Positions 26,752-34,807 of a DNA stretch of 46,038 nucleotides are shown one piece after another (the stretch's first letter is position 1; the number at the start of each line of letters is the position of its first letter). Below the pieces are notes generated by a model. It searched no databases, was not told the DNA's origin, and saw only the letters and a list, made by a program, of their open reading frames with translations. The position numbers were made by a program, and so were the translations under genes. The DNA comes from Bacillota bacterium. GTDB lineage: Bacteria > Bacillota > Clostridia > Tissierellales > Peptoniphilaceae. The stretch is taken from contig JAEXBN010000037.1 of the NCBI GenBank assembly GCA_023394045.1, forward strand, positions 1 to 46,038, written 5' to 3'.

Positions 26752-28106
26752 GATTCCATCTCCACAAAATCGTTCAGATCGTTGGCTGTACTCTGGCTGG
26801 TCACCAGAAGGATGCGATCACCGGTTTGAATGGTATCCTGACCGGTTGGAATAATGATGCGCTTGTCGCGTACAATGATCGCAACGAGCACATCGCCCTT
26901 GAACTGCAGATCGGATAGAGGCTGGTCGATGCCGCGAAAGCTGGATCTCACATAAAATTGCAAAACTTCGACGTTGCTGCTGGAGAGGCGATACATGGCT
27001 TCAATATTGGAACTTTGGGTCGCATTACTGATGGAGCGCACATAGCGGATAATGGCCGTTGCCCCTAGGTTCACCGGAGTGATGATGGTCTGGACGCCAA
27101 CGCTATATGCGATCGGCAGCAGGGCCAGACGATTCACCTTGGTAATGGTTCGGGGCACGCCATGCGAAGCGGCAAACATACTCAAAATAATATTTTCTTC
27201 ATCAATTCCCGTCATCGCCATCAGACAGTCATACGCCGAAATTTTTTCTTCTTTCAGCACTTCCTGGTCGGTGCCGTCACCAAAAATGACCTCGACATTG
27301 GGGAATTCTTCCGCCAAATCGCCCGCAATCATTTCTTTGCTTTCAATCAGTTTGATGTGTTTTGAGGTCTTACGATGCATATCCAGGACATAACGCGAGA
27401 TGCGGCCGCCGCCGACAATCAGCACCGATTTGATGCGCGACAGTCCTCCGACTTCGGCATACAGCATCCTCAGGTCATGATGCTCTCCCAGCACATAAAA
27501 ATGCTGTCCGGGATTCAGCGTTGTTTCGCCGCTAGGAATGGTCGAACCATTCTCATCTTGAATGGCGGCAATAATGAGTCCGGGGAACCTCTTTCGGAAA
27601 GCGATCATATTCATGCCGATGAGCGGGCTGTTGGCGGTGAGCTGAAGCTGAACCATATTGACGCGTCCTTCCGCAAAGGGCTCCACGGTCAGCGCTGCAG
27701 GGAATTGTATCGTTCTGAAGATTTCCCGAGCCGCTTCGCGTTCCGGATTGACCATCAATGAGATGCCCAGATTCCGATACGCAAAATCCTGCTCCGCATA
27801 TTCCGGAGTACGAATGCGGGCGACGGTATATTTGGCGCCCATTCGATTCGCGATGACGCAGGAAATGATATTGACCTCATCCTGCTCTGTGACCGCAATA
27901 AATACATCGCAAGAGGGAACATTGGCGCGCCGTTGAATCTCATAGAAAGATCCGTTGCCGACGATCCCCGTGATGTCGGTTCGCTCCAGCAAGGCATTGA
28001 GCTTTTCCGCGTTTTTTTCGATCAGTGTAATATTGTGTCCCTCACTTGCCAGTAAGAGGCATAGTTCCTGGCCCATTTTACCGGCGCCAACCACAACAAT
28101 ATCCAT
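26748..28106 (-). CDS. trkA: Trk potassium uptake regulatory subunit TrkA
   Basis: Peripheral cytoplasmic protein that binds nucleotides and gates TrkH. The 452-residue protein is a tandem of two RCK units: a Rossmann fold starting VVVGAGKMG, a TrkA-C domain around 140-220, a second Rossmann fold starting VLIVGGGRISRYV near 228, and a second TrkA-C at the end. The start at 28106 (MDIVVVGAG) is set by AAGGAG just upstream; a TTG further up would put the ribosome site inside the gene. It is transcribed first in the trkA-trkH pair. Confidence 0.94.
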   Translation of the reverse strand: MDIVVVGAGKMGQELCLLLASEGHNITLIEKNAEKLNALLERTDITGIVGNGSFYEIQRRANVPSCDVFIAVTEQDEVNIISCVIANRMGAKYTVARIRTPEYAEQDFAYRNLGISLMVNPEREAAREIFRTIQFPAALTVEPFAEGRVNMVQLQLTANSPLIGMNMIAFRKRFPGLIIAAIQDENGSTIPSGETTLNPGQHFYVLGEHHDLRMLYAEVGGLSRIKSVLIVGGGRISRYVLDMHRKTSKHIKLIESKEMIAGDLAEEFPNVEVIFGDGTDQEVLKEEKISAYDCLMAMTGIDEENIILSMFAASHGVPRTITKVNRLALLPIAYSVGVQTIITPVNLGATAIIRYVRSISNATQSSNIEAMYRLSSSNVEVLQFYVRSSFRGIDQPLSDLQFKGDVLVAIIVRDKRIIIPTGQDTIQTGDRILLVTSQSTANDLNDFVEMES

Positions 28107-28162
28107 GTGCTTCTCCTTCAACCCTGTCTGATGGTCTCATTATCCGACTTTATCGCATGATT

Positions 28163-28966
28163 TCAAAACAATTTTTCCCTTAAATTGTGCCAGTACCAAT
28201 TGCGATGGAAGACCACTCTCTGCACGGTTTCCTCCGGGACGTAAAGGGTAATTTTCTTTACCTCCAGAAAATGGTGCGCCTGACCATCGCAAATAATTTT
28301 GATCCGATCCCAGTCCTTCGGCTCCGTATGAAGAGTGGTTCGTGAGGTCGCGGGAAGCACCAGAGAAGAAGGAAGCGAATCATAGCTTCGGGAACGCAAG
28401 GGGCTGATCGCCGCCACTTGGTAACCGCTCAGGGTCTGATGCAGAATCGAACCTCCTGCCGATAAATTATATGCCGTGGATCCAGCTGGTGTGGAAATAA
28501 TCATCCCGTCGCCGGAAGAGTTGATAAAGGGGACATCATCAATGGACAGGTTGAGATGAAGCATTTTGAAATCATTGCTTTGAATGACGAATTCATTGAC
28601 AGCTTTCAGATGGTAAGTCCAGGAAGAAGTTTGAATTTCAGCGGATAAAAGAGCCAGCGGGCTGATTTCAAATTGCCCTTGAATCAGCAGATTCAGATAT
28701 TCTTCGAGATTGGAGACGCTGATTTCCTGAAAAAAGCCAAGGTGGCCGGTATTGATCCCCACAAAGGGGATGGCAGAAAAGCGGCTCATGTGCACAGCGC
28801 GTAAAAACGATCCATCGCCTCCGATGACAATGTTAAAGGCGCAATCATCTTGGTACAAGTGGTATATCTTAAAGCCGTGTTCTTCAAAGAACGACTCAAC
28901 ACGCGAATGAACGGGGATTGAGTCGGCTCCCGGTTTCATAAATAGATTAATTTTTCGATTCATCAT
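28163..28966 (-). CDS. nadK: NAD kinase
   Basis: Phosphorylates NAD to NADP. The 267-residue product is a typical short Gram-positive NadK. The GGDG motif (residues 49-52) is followed by FLRAVH, GINTGHLGFF and the DGMIISTPAGSTAYNLSAGG segment that binds NAD and phosphate. Two ATGs are adjacent at the start after GGAGTAGAA; the outer is used. It lies 56 bp upstream of trkA on the same strand and may be co-transcribed with it. Confidence 0.95.
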   Translation of the reverse strand: MMNRKINLFMKPGADSIPVHSRVESFFEEHGFKIYHLYQDDCAFNIVIGGDGSFLRAVHMSRFSAIPFVGINTGHLGFFQEISVSNLEEYLNLLIQGQFEISPLALLSAEIQTSSWTYHLKAVNEFVIQSNDFKMLHLNLSIDDVPFINSSGDGMIISTPAGSTAYNLSAGGSILHQTLSGYQVAAISPLRSRSYDSLPSSLVLPATSRTTLHTEPKDWDRIKIICDGQAHHFLEVKKITLYVPEETVQRVVFHRNWYWHNLREKLF

Positions 28967-29051
28967 TTCTACTCCGCCTGCGCCAGTTCTCGTTTCATGT
29001 TCTCCTATCCTACCATATTCAACACCTGAAATAATGCCGCACGTGAAATTC

Positions 29052-29080
29052 TTGAAGGGAAAACGTCTTTTTGCTATACT
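29052..29080 (+). promoter_or_regulatory. Promoter of the structured RNA
   Basis: TTGAAG (29052-29057), a 17-nt spacer and TATACT (29075-29080), preceded by TGC. Predicted transcription start is about 29087, exactly where the pairing closing stem of the RNA begins. No open frame with a ribosome site follows. Confidence 0.8.
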
Positions 29081-29086
29081 AAAAAT

Positions 29087-29279
29087 GTCCTTGGAACAAG
29101 CCTGAACATTAAACCGACGCTATTTATAAGGGATTGCGGAGTCCGGCTTTGGCGGGCAAGCCCTCTCGAGGGGACGCCTAAAGGGGAAGGCAGCGAACCC
29201 ACCTTCAGTTACACGAAGGTATTAAATTAGTAGGGCCCAAGGATTTGAAGATTCCTCCCGCCGCATGGCGGGAGTTTTT
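29087..29279 (+). ncRNA. Independent structured non-coding RNA, family not assigned
   Basis: A complete transcription unit of about 190 nt lies in the NAD kinase/YtxH intergenic region. The predicted start is followed at once by TCCTTGG (29088-29094), which pairs with CCAAGGA (29237-29243) just before the terminator, closing the whole RNA. Inside are short hairpins, including GCC(TAAAGGGGAA)GGC near 29177-29193 and ACCTTC(AGTTACAC)GAAGGT near 29200-29219, and a CCCT/AGGG stem. There is no ribosome site or convincing frame. The end-to-end closing stem and size fit 6S RNA-like or raiA-type clostridial RNAs; I could match neither consensus securely. SRP RNA, tmRNA and RNase P RNA are excluded by size or missing core motifs. 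Confidence 0.75.
29255..29279 (+). terminator. Terminator of the structured RNA
   Basis: Perfect 8-bp GC-rich stem (29255-29262 with 29267-29274), GCAT loop, then TTTTT. Confidence 0.93.
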
Positions 29280-29364
29280 CTTTGTCTCCATTTTTACTCT
29301 CCATCGCGGGCGACATCTTATGCGTCTCCGATCATCGAAGATGCAAGGGAAAATAAAACGGCTC

Positions 29365-29395
29365 ATCTTCACGATTGTTTTTATCTTCACGATTG
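29365..29395 (+). repeat. Two 13-bp direct repeats upstream of the ytxH-like gene
   Basis: ATCTTCACGATTG occurs at 29365-29377 and 29383-29395, an 18-bp period, ending 16 bp before a perfect TATAAT at 29412-29417. No minus-35 of quality is seen at standard spacing, which is what an activator-dependent promoter would look like. Confidence 0.55.
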
Positions 29396-29411
29396 AACGA
29401 AGAGAAAAGGG

Positions 29412-29417
29412 TATAAT
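29412..29417 (+). promoter_or_regulatory. Minus-10 hexamer for the ytxH-like gene
   Basis: An exact TATAAT 65 nt before the start codon without a matching minus-35. The direct repeats just upstream may substitute for it. Confidence 0.4.
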
Positions 29418-29481
29418 GCAAATATAAGACAGTTGCCACGGAGTCATACATCGGCGACAGCAGAGAATCAAGGAGGAAACC

Positions 29482-29973
29482 ATGGGGATTATTGATTATA
29501 TCGAACAGAGAAATCGTGAACGTGTGTTCCGTGCACGAGTGGAAGATAGCAAACGCGTTGGGCTGGGCATGATTCTTGGTCTGGCGGTCGGCGCGGGAAT
29601 CGGTCTTCTCACCGCACCCAAATCGGGCGAGGAAACGCGCCAAGATCTGGTGAAGAAAGCGCGTGAAGCCGGCGATATGGTTCGTGAAAAAACCGATGAA
29701 TATGTGAACATTGCGCGTGACTTTGGATCGGATATGGGGAATCGGCTGACCAGTATTCGTCCGGCTGTGGAGAGTGGACTGGACGCGGCAGGCAAAGCAT
29801 ACCATGAAACCACAGCGGAAAAAGAGGATTCTCTTCGTAAAAAAGCGGAAGATGTCGCGGAAGAGGTGAAAAAAGGCGCCAAAGAGGTTGGAAAAGATGT
29901 GAAAGACGCAGCGGAAGATGTTGCTAAGGATACAAAAAAAGCCGCTGAAAACGTGGAGAAAAAAGCAAAGTAA
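29482..29973 (+). CDS. YtxH-like envelope protein
   Basis: A 163-residue protein with a glycine-rich hydrophobic segment near residues 26-45 (GLGMILGLAVGAGIGLLTAPKSGEETR), which is the YtxH signature, followed by a long charged, Lys/Glu/Ala-rich amphipathic helix to the end (repeated KDVKDAAEDV-like heptads). Such proteins sit at the membrane and are often linked to general stress; the molecular role is unknown. The ATG follows AAGGAGG. The next gene, a DUF948-like protein, starts 9 nt later, a common pairing (YtxH with YtxG). Confidence 0.85.
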   Translation: MGIIDYIEQRNRERVFRARVEDSKRVGLGMILGLAVGAGIGLLTAPKSGEETRQDLVKKAREAGDMVREKTDEYVNIARDFGSDMGNRLTSIRPAVESGLDAAGKAYHETTAEKEDSLRKKAEDVAEEVKKGAKEVGKDVKDAAEDVAKDTKKAAENVEKKAK

Positions 29974-29982
29974 GGAGCGCTC

Positions 29983-30441
29983 ATGAATGATCTGACCTTT
30001 ACCGTATCGCTTCAGGGCGTTTTGGTCATGATTCTTCTGGTTCTTGCGATTGTTGCTGTCGTATTTCTGATTAAGGTGCTGAAAAACGTCGGTGCCATGA
30101 CGGATCAGTTAAATACGATTCTTCAAAAGAATAATGAAGAGTTGGATCTGGCGCTGAAATCCGTTCCGGTTTTGACCGATAAATTGGAGTCTTCCTTAAC
30201 ACAGGTGAATCAGATTCTGAATCAGTCGTCGGATGATATCGTCACGTCTTTGTCTGAGGTAAAAAATACGCTGGTTCAGACGACACGGATTTCATCGGAC
30301 ATCGCGGATACTGTTGAATATGTGGCAACATCGGCGGTCGATGCCGCAGATGCGATCGCCGGAGGTGTCAATCGCGGCAATTCAACGTTGAGCTATATGC
30401 GCGAGATCGCCCATATCGTGCGCGATGTCATACGAAAATAA
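29983..30441 (+). CDS. DUF948 (YtxG-like) membrane protein
   Basis: A 152-residue protein with a transmembrane helix near residues 12-32, then coiled-coil helices rich in Asn, Gln, Ser and Asp (LTDKLESSLTQVNQILNQ). This is the DUF948 pattern, resembling the HAMP/methyl-accepting type of helical bundle. Function is not established. The ATG follows AAGGAG and the gene is surely co-transcribed with the YtxH-like gene. A long-looped hairpin and T-run follow. Confidence 0.8.
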   Translation: MNDLTFTVSLQGVLVMILLVLAIVAVVFLIKVLKNVGAMTDQLNTILQKNNEELDLALKSVPVLTDKLESSLTQVNQILNQSSDDIVTSLSEVKNTLVQTTRISSDIADTVEYVATSAVDAADAIAGGVNRGNSTLSYMREIAHIVRDVIRK

Positions 30442-30483
30442 ATGCGATTCGGTGCCGCTAATTTTGTGGTGCTGATCGGGAAA

Positions 30484-30562
30484 CAACCGGATCTGGAGAT
30501 GAGCTTTTCAAAAATCTTTTGATTGCGAAAGAACTCAGAAGCCAGTTTCCGGTTGCTTTTTT
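30484..30562 (+). terminator. Long-looped terminator after the DUF948 gene
   Basis: CAACCGGATCTGG (30484-30496) pairs, with a small bulge, with CCAGTTTCCGGTTG (30542-30555), followed directly by C and six Ts. The roughly 45-nt loop has minor internal pairing. Confidence 0.6.
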
Positions 30563-30646
30563 ATATGAAGAGCAGGCGTTTGCATCTCCTGATGAAAGGA
30601 AAACGGGAAATATAAATAGAAACCCTGAATAATCATATTTAAATGA

Positions 30647-30675
30647 TATACATGGAATCGTTTTTATGCTATCAT
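30647..30675 (+). promoter_or_regulatory. Promoter of the CcpA-like regulator with overlapping cre-like site
   Basis: TATACA (30647-30652), 17-nt spacer, TATCAT (30670-30675) with TGC before it, an extended minus-10. A cre-like sequence (30652-30667) fills the spacer and departs from WTGNNARCGNWWWCAW at two positions. Binding there would repress, so autoregulation is possible. Confidence 0.4.
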
Positions 30676-30738
30676 TGCAGCAACTGGTTTTTCATGTTTG
30701 GTTGAGAAAGCAAATGCGGTAAAGAAAAGAGGATGAAG

Positions 30739-31746
30739 ATGGCACAACCGACAATTAAAGATGTTGCGAAGCTGGCGGGTGTCTCCATTTCAACGGTTTC
30801 GCGTGTCATGAACAAATCGAAGCCCGTCAGTCCGGAGGCGGAACGCAAGGTTTTGGATGCAATCAATAAGCTCGGATTTAAGCCGAATGAACTGGCGCGC
30901 AGCTTAGTGATGAAAAAATCCAACTCGATAGGGATTCTTGTAAAAGACATCGGCATTAATTATATGGCCGCCATGATCCGAGGCGCCGAAGAAATTGGCC
31001 GCATGTACAATTATGATATTCTGCTTTCCAGCACCTATGGAGAAAGTGAGCTTGAAAAAAAGGCGATCGATTTTTTGTATCGCAAGCAAGTCGAGGGGAT
31101 GATCCTGATTACAGAGGGAATCGACCCAGAATCCATCGTAAAGGTGAAAGAATATCACCTTCCCTATGTTCTTCTGGATCGGAGTTACCAAACAACGGAT
31201 GTTTCCACGGTAACGATTCATTATCGTGAGGCAATGAAGAGCATCGCAACCTATCTTCTGAATCAAGGAGAGAGGAAGATTGTCTATCTTCGCAGCAATT
31301 CGGGATATGAACTTTCAAAAGAAAAAGCAGCGGGATATGATGAGGCGGTGCGAGGCGAACATTTGCTTCCCATGCGAATGGAAACGGATGGAAATAGCTC
31401 CGATGCAGGGTATCGAATCATGGAAGAACTGGAGCTTTTGTACCAGAGGGATCCGTTCGATGCGATTCTATGCGAAAACGATGATCTTGCGTTGGGAGTC
31501 CTTACGTATTGCTACGATCATCAGATTGTGATTCCTGATCGTTTCCGTGTTGCGGGATTCGGGGGGTCTCCTTTTACGCAGATTGTCCGCCCCAGAATTA
31601 CGACGGTGGAAGAGCCTTACTATGATATTGGCGCCGTGGCGATGCGCTCATTGACCAAGGCATTAAAGGAAGAAGCTCCTTTGAAGCAAACGCTCTTTTT
31701 ACCAACGCAAATCATTGAAGGTGAGTCGACAAAAAAATCGAGTTAG
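30739..31746 (+). CDS. ccpA: LacI-family regulator, probably CcpA
   Basis: A 335-residue DNA-binding regulator. The N-terminal helix-turn-helix and hinge read TIKDVAKLAGVSISTVSRVMN, followed by the periplasmic-binding-protein-like core. Near the C-terminus VRPRITTVEEPYYDIGAVAMRSLTKALKEE closely resembles CcpA, the carbon catabolite regulator that works with Ser46-phosphorylated HPr; length also matches CcpA. The next gene is HPr itself with Ser46 intact, which supports the assignment, although other LacI members are possible. The ATG at 30739 is six nt after AAGAGG; one at 30733 is too close to it. Confidence 0.75.
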   Translation: MAQPTIKDVAKLAGVSISTVSRVMNKSKPVSPEAERKVLDAINKLGFKPNELARSLVMKKSNSIGILVKDIGINYMAAMIRGAEEIGRMYNYDILLSSTYGESELEKKAIDFLYRKQVEGMILITEGIDPESIVKVKEYHLPYVLLDRSYQTTDVSTVTIHYREAMKSIATYLLNQGERKIVYLRSNSGYELSKEKAAGYDEAVRGEHLLPMRMETDGNSSDAGYRIMEELELLYQRDPFDAILCENDDLALGVLTYCYDHQIVIPDRFRVAGFGGSPFTQIVRPRITTVEEPYYDIGAVAMRSLTKALKEEAPLKQTLFLPTQIIEGESTKKSS

Positions 31747-31788
31747 GGTATAACTGATGAAGAATAAAAAACCTGAAGGAGGTTGTTC

Positions 31789-32049
31789 ATGGCAGAGAAA
31801 AAGGTAACGGTTGTTAACGAAACGGGATTGCATGCGCGGCCTGCAGCGGCTCTGGTCCAGTTTGTAAAAAATATTCCCGGAGAGGTAGAACTCATTAAAG
31901 AGGGAAAGGTCGCCAACGCAAAGAGCATCTTCAATGTGATGAGCTTAGGGATTTCGAAAGGGATGGAGATTACCGTCCGCGTGACAGGAGAAGATGCGGA
32001 AGAACATGTCGATAAAATTGTCGAGTTCATTTCGGGTTTGACGGATTAA
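31789..32049 (+). CDS. ptsH: Phosphocarrier protein HPr
   Basis: The HPr phosphocarrier passes phosphate from enzyme I to sugar-specific EIIA domains. His15 lies in GLHARPA and the regulatory Ser46 in AKSIFNVMSLG, exactly as numbered in Bacillus HPr. Ser46 is the target of HPr kinase in catabolite repression; the kinase gene is not in this window. The 86-residue length is standard. The ATG at 31789 follows GGAGG; the TTG at 31783 is an unlikely start. A strong terminator follows, separating it from ptsI. Confidence 0.96.
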   Translation: MAEKKVTVVNETGLHARPAAALVQFVKNIPGEVELIKEGKVANAKSIFNVMSLGISKGMEITVRVTGEDAEEHVDKIVEFISGLTD

Positions 32050-32057
32050 GCGATTCA

Positions 32058-32090
32058 GGGGCATCCGGCGGATGCCCCTTTTCTTTTTCT
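32058..32090 (+). terminator. Terminator between ptsH and ptsI
   Basis: A perfect 9-bp stem (32058-32066 with 32070-32078), 3-nt loop and T-rich tail. It would make HPr transcripts more abundant than enzyme I transcripts. Confidence 0.93.
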
Positions 32091-32178
32091 CCGCTTCTCC
32101 ATGCGAGAATGGGCGGAGACTTTTTCTGAATTCGAAGTCGTATCCGCCATTTCAGAAACCGGCTGAAGGGAGATCCAC

Positions 32179-33903
32179 ATGCAGAATATCATTCACGGAA
32201 TCAGCGCATCCCCGGGGATTGCCATGGGGCGCGTCAAACGATTTGTAAAGGAAAAGATGGTCATCGATCATACAAAGATTCATCCGGAACAGGTTCATGA
32301 TGAAGTGATCCGGGCGAAAAATGCGTTTGATGCTTATGCCTCTGAATTGAAAAAGCAGACGGAAGAGATCGCCTCTGAGACGCAGAAGGAAGTCATTCTT
32401 GCTCATCAGGAACTGCTGGGAGATCCCTATTATTTTGAGACGGTCTCCTCAGGGATTTCAGAAGAGCTCCAATCCGCGGAGTGGGCAATTGATGATACGA
32501 CAGCCAACATGGCATCCATGATGGAATCGTTGGACGATCCTTATCTGCGTGAACGCGGGGCAGACTATCGGGATATTGGGGCCAATCTCCTTCAGATTCT
32601 CAAGGGCGTGAGCGGGCTTTCCTTAGCCGATTTGTCTGAACCGGTCATCGTTGTTGCGGAAGAGCTGGCGCCTTCAGATACCGCAGAGATGAAGAGAGAG
32701 TATGTTTTGGCTTTTGCCAACGACCTAGGCGGAGCCACTTCACACACTTCAATTATTGCGCAGACTCTGGGCATCCCTTGTCTCGTCGGCATGAAAACCA
32801 TCAGCCAGCAGGTCAAGGATGGAGATTTTATCATTGTTGATGCCAATCAAGGCATGGTTTTTCTGGATCCGGATGAAGAGACCCGGCATCAATATGAATC
32901 AAAGCTGAACGCGCAGAAGGCGGAAGAAGCGCGCCTCAAGTCCATACAATTTGAAGCGGCGATGACTTCTGATGGACGGAAAATAGAAATGGTCACCAAT
33001 ATCGGGAATTTAGGGGATCTTGATCTGGGATTGGCGCAGGGCGCTGAGGGCGTCGGACTGTTTCGAACCGAATTTCTTTATATGGACAATACTCATTTCC
33101 CAACAGAGGAGGAACAGTTCCTTGTCTATCGGGAGGCAGCAGAGCGCCTCGGGGAAAAGCCGCTGGTGATTCGCACACTGGATATCGGTGGGGATAAGTC
33201 ACTGCCCTATTATGAGTTTCCAAAAGAAGATAATCCGTTCCTTGGATGGAGAGCATTGCGGTTCTGCTTTGATCGTGAAGATGTTTTTCGCACGCAATTA
33301 CGCGCTTTGCTGCGGGCAAGCGCCTTTGGGAACCTCAAGATCTTGTTGCCCATGATTGTTTCTGTGGATGAGCTGATACGTGTTCAGCAGATGCTGTCTG
33401 AAGAGCGTGAAAAGCTGGACGCGGAACACATCGCTTATCGTCAGAATATGCAGGTCGGGGTGATGATCGAAACGCCGGCATCTGTTTTTTCTGCGCACGC
33501 GCTGGCGGAGCATTGCGATTTCTTTAGTATTGGCACCAACGATTTGACCCAGTATATTCTGGCTGCCGATCGCGGAAATGAAAAGGTCGCTCGGATTTAT
33601 AATTCGTTCAATCCGGCGGTGCTGCGCGCCATCTCGCTGGTGATTCAGGAAGCGCATTCTGCCGGCATCTGGTGCGGAATGTGCGGGGGATTTGCCGGGG
33701 ATCCGCGTGCGACACGCATGCTGCTTGGAATGGGGCTGGATGAGTTTTCCGTTCCTGCCGCTAAAATTGCTCAGCTGAAAGATATCATCCGGTCAACGGC
33801 GTATTCTGATGCGCAGGAAGAAGCGCGGGCAATATTGGGTTTGGCCACGGTGAACGATGTAATGGCATACGAGGCGATTCATGAACAAAGTTCGAAACAA
33901 TGA
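32179..33903 (+). CDS. ptsI: Phosphoenolpyruvate-protein phosphotransferase (enzyme I)
   Basis: Enzyme I takes phosphate from phosphoenolpyruvate and gives it to HPr. The N-terminal domain begins GISASPGIAMG. The active-site His189 is in GGATSHTSI. The PEP-binding TIM-barrel shows GLFRTEFLYMD, RTLDIGGDKSLPY, GVMIETPAS and FSIGTNDLTQY, with the catalytic Cys region CGMCGG near residue 500. The 574-residue length is typical. The ATG follows AAGGGAG. The 3' end overlaps yitT by 23 nt. Confidence 0.97.
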   Translation: MQNIIHGISASPGIAMGRVKRFVKEKMVIDHTKIHPEQVHDEVIRAKNAFDAYASELKKQTEEIASETQKEVILAHQELLGDPYYFETVSSGISEELQSAEWAIDDTTANMASMMESLDDPYLRERGADYRDIGANLLQILKGVSGLSLADLSEPVIVVAEELAPSDTAEMKREYVLAFANDLGGATSHTSIIAQTLGIPCLVGMKTISQQVKDGDFIIVDANQGMVFLDPDEETRHQYESKLNAQKAEEARLKSIQFEAAMTSDGRKIEMVTNIGNLGDLDLGLAQGAEGVGLFRTEFLYMDNTHFPTEEEQFLVYREAAERLGEKPLVIRTLDIGGDKSLPYYEFPKEDNPFLGWRALRFCFDREDVFRTQLRALLRASAFGNLKILLPMIVSVDELIRVQQMLSEEREKLDAEHIAYRQNMQVGVMIETPASVFSAHALAEHCDFFSIGTNDLTQYILAADRGNEKVARIYNSFNPAVLRAISLVIQEAHSAGIWCGMCGGFAGDPRATRMLLGMGLDEFSVPAAKIAQLKDIIRSTAYSDAQEEARAILGLATVNDVMAYEAIHEQSSKQ

Positions 33904-34807
33904 GTTGATTCAAAAGCTGCTTTGGATTGGGGCAGGCAGCTTTTTAATCGCATTATCGATTCATCTGTTCTTCGGACCGACCCATATTGCTTCAGGCGGA
34001 TTGAGCGGGGCAGCGATTGTTGTCAACTATTTGATCCCTTCTTGGGACATTGGAACGATTCTCCTGATTACCAACCCGCTGATGTTTATTCTCGGCTTCT
34101 TCACCTTGGGACGTCAGTTTGGTTTGCTCACTTTGGTGGGATCGTTTGGCTATTCGCTATGGATCATGCTCATGGAGCGGGTCGCGCCCATTTCAAAACC
34201 GCTTGTGGATGATTTGATTTTGACGATTTTGATTGGATCAACCCTGAGCGGTGTCGGTCTCAGCTTTGTCTTCAATCAACATGCTTCCACGGGAGGAACA
34301 GATATTCTCGGGACGCTGATCCACAATGTGACGCATCTTGGTCTTGCCCAAAGTTTGCTTCTGGTGGATGGCATCGTGGTGATGTTTGGAGGGATTTTTA
34401 TTTCTTTGGATAGCGCCTTGTATGCGATTGTTGCCATCTATCTTCAATCGATGGTGCTTGATCGGATGATCGCCGGATTCGGACGGCGGATCGTCATGAA
34501 CATCACAACGGGATCCGTGGATGAGATCAACCACTATATCAACTATGTCATGCACCGAGGGACATCGATTTATCCGATGAAGGGAGGCTATTCACAACGC
34601 CGCCAGTCTGTGATCCTGACGGTGGTACATAATGCGGAGTATATTCGGATCAAAGATTTTATTGAGAAAACAGATCCAAGAGCTTTCGTCTTTGTTTATT
34701 CCGCCAACGAGGTGATGGGAGAAGGCTTTACTTATTCATTGCCCTCTGAACCGAAGCTAGAAAGAGGAGAGTATGGAGCTGGGGAAGACACAACGACTGA
34801 AAATTAA
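33881..34807 (+). CDS. YitT-family membrane protein
   Basis: A 308-residue protein with about five to six transmembrane segments in the first 190 residues (for example IGAGSFLIALSIHLFF) and repeated small-residue motifs (GGLSGAAIV, ASTGGTDILG), typical of the YitT/DUF161 fold. The cytoplasmic C-terminal DUF2179 domain (about 195-290) contains GGYSQRRQSVILTVV. Substrate and role are unknown. The start lies inside ptsI (23-nt overlap) with a weak GAGG site, so it is translated by coupling. The end overlaps the CvfB-like gene by 35 nt. Confidence 0.88.
   Translation: MNKVRNNELIQKLLWIGAGSFLIALSIHLFFGPTHIASGGLSGAAIVVNYLIPSWDIGTILLITNPLMFILGFFTLGRQFGLLTLVGSFGYSLWIMLMERVAPISKPLVDDLILTILIGSTLSGVGLSFVFNQHASTGGTDILGTLIHNVTHLGLAQSLLLVDGIVVMFGGIFISLDSALYAIVAIYLQSMVLDRMIAGFGRRIVMNITTGSVDEINHYINYVMHRGTSIYPMKGGYSQRRQSVILTVVHNAEYIRIKDFIEKTDPRAFVFVYSANEVMGEGFTYSLPSEPKLERGEYGAGEDTTTEN

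Noticed and set aside
29087..29279. SRP RNA, tmRNA, RNase P RNA, T-box or a common riboswitch
   Set aside because: No SRP GGAAG core, tag frame, T-box motif or known aptamer core was found. The unit ends in its own terminator about 200 nt before the next gene, which argues for a stand-alone RNA, though a riboswitch-attenuator cannot be fully excluded.
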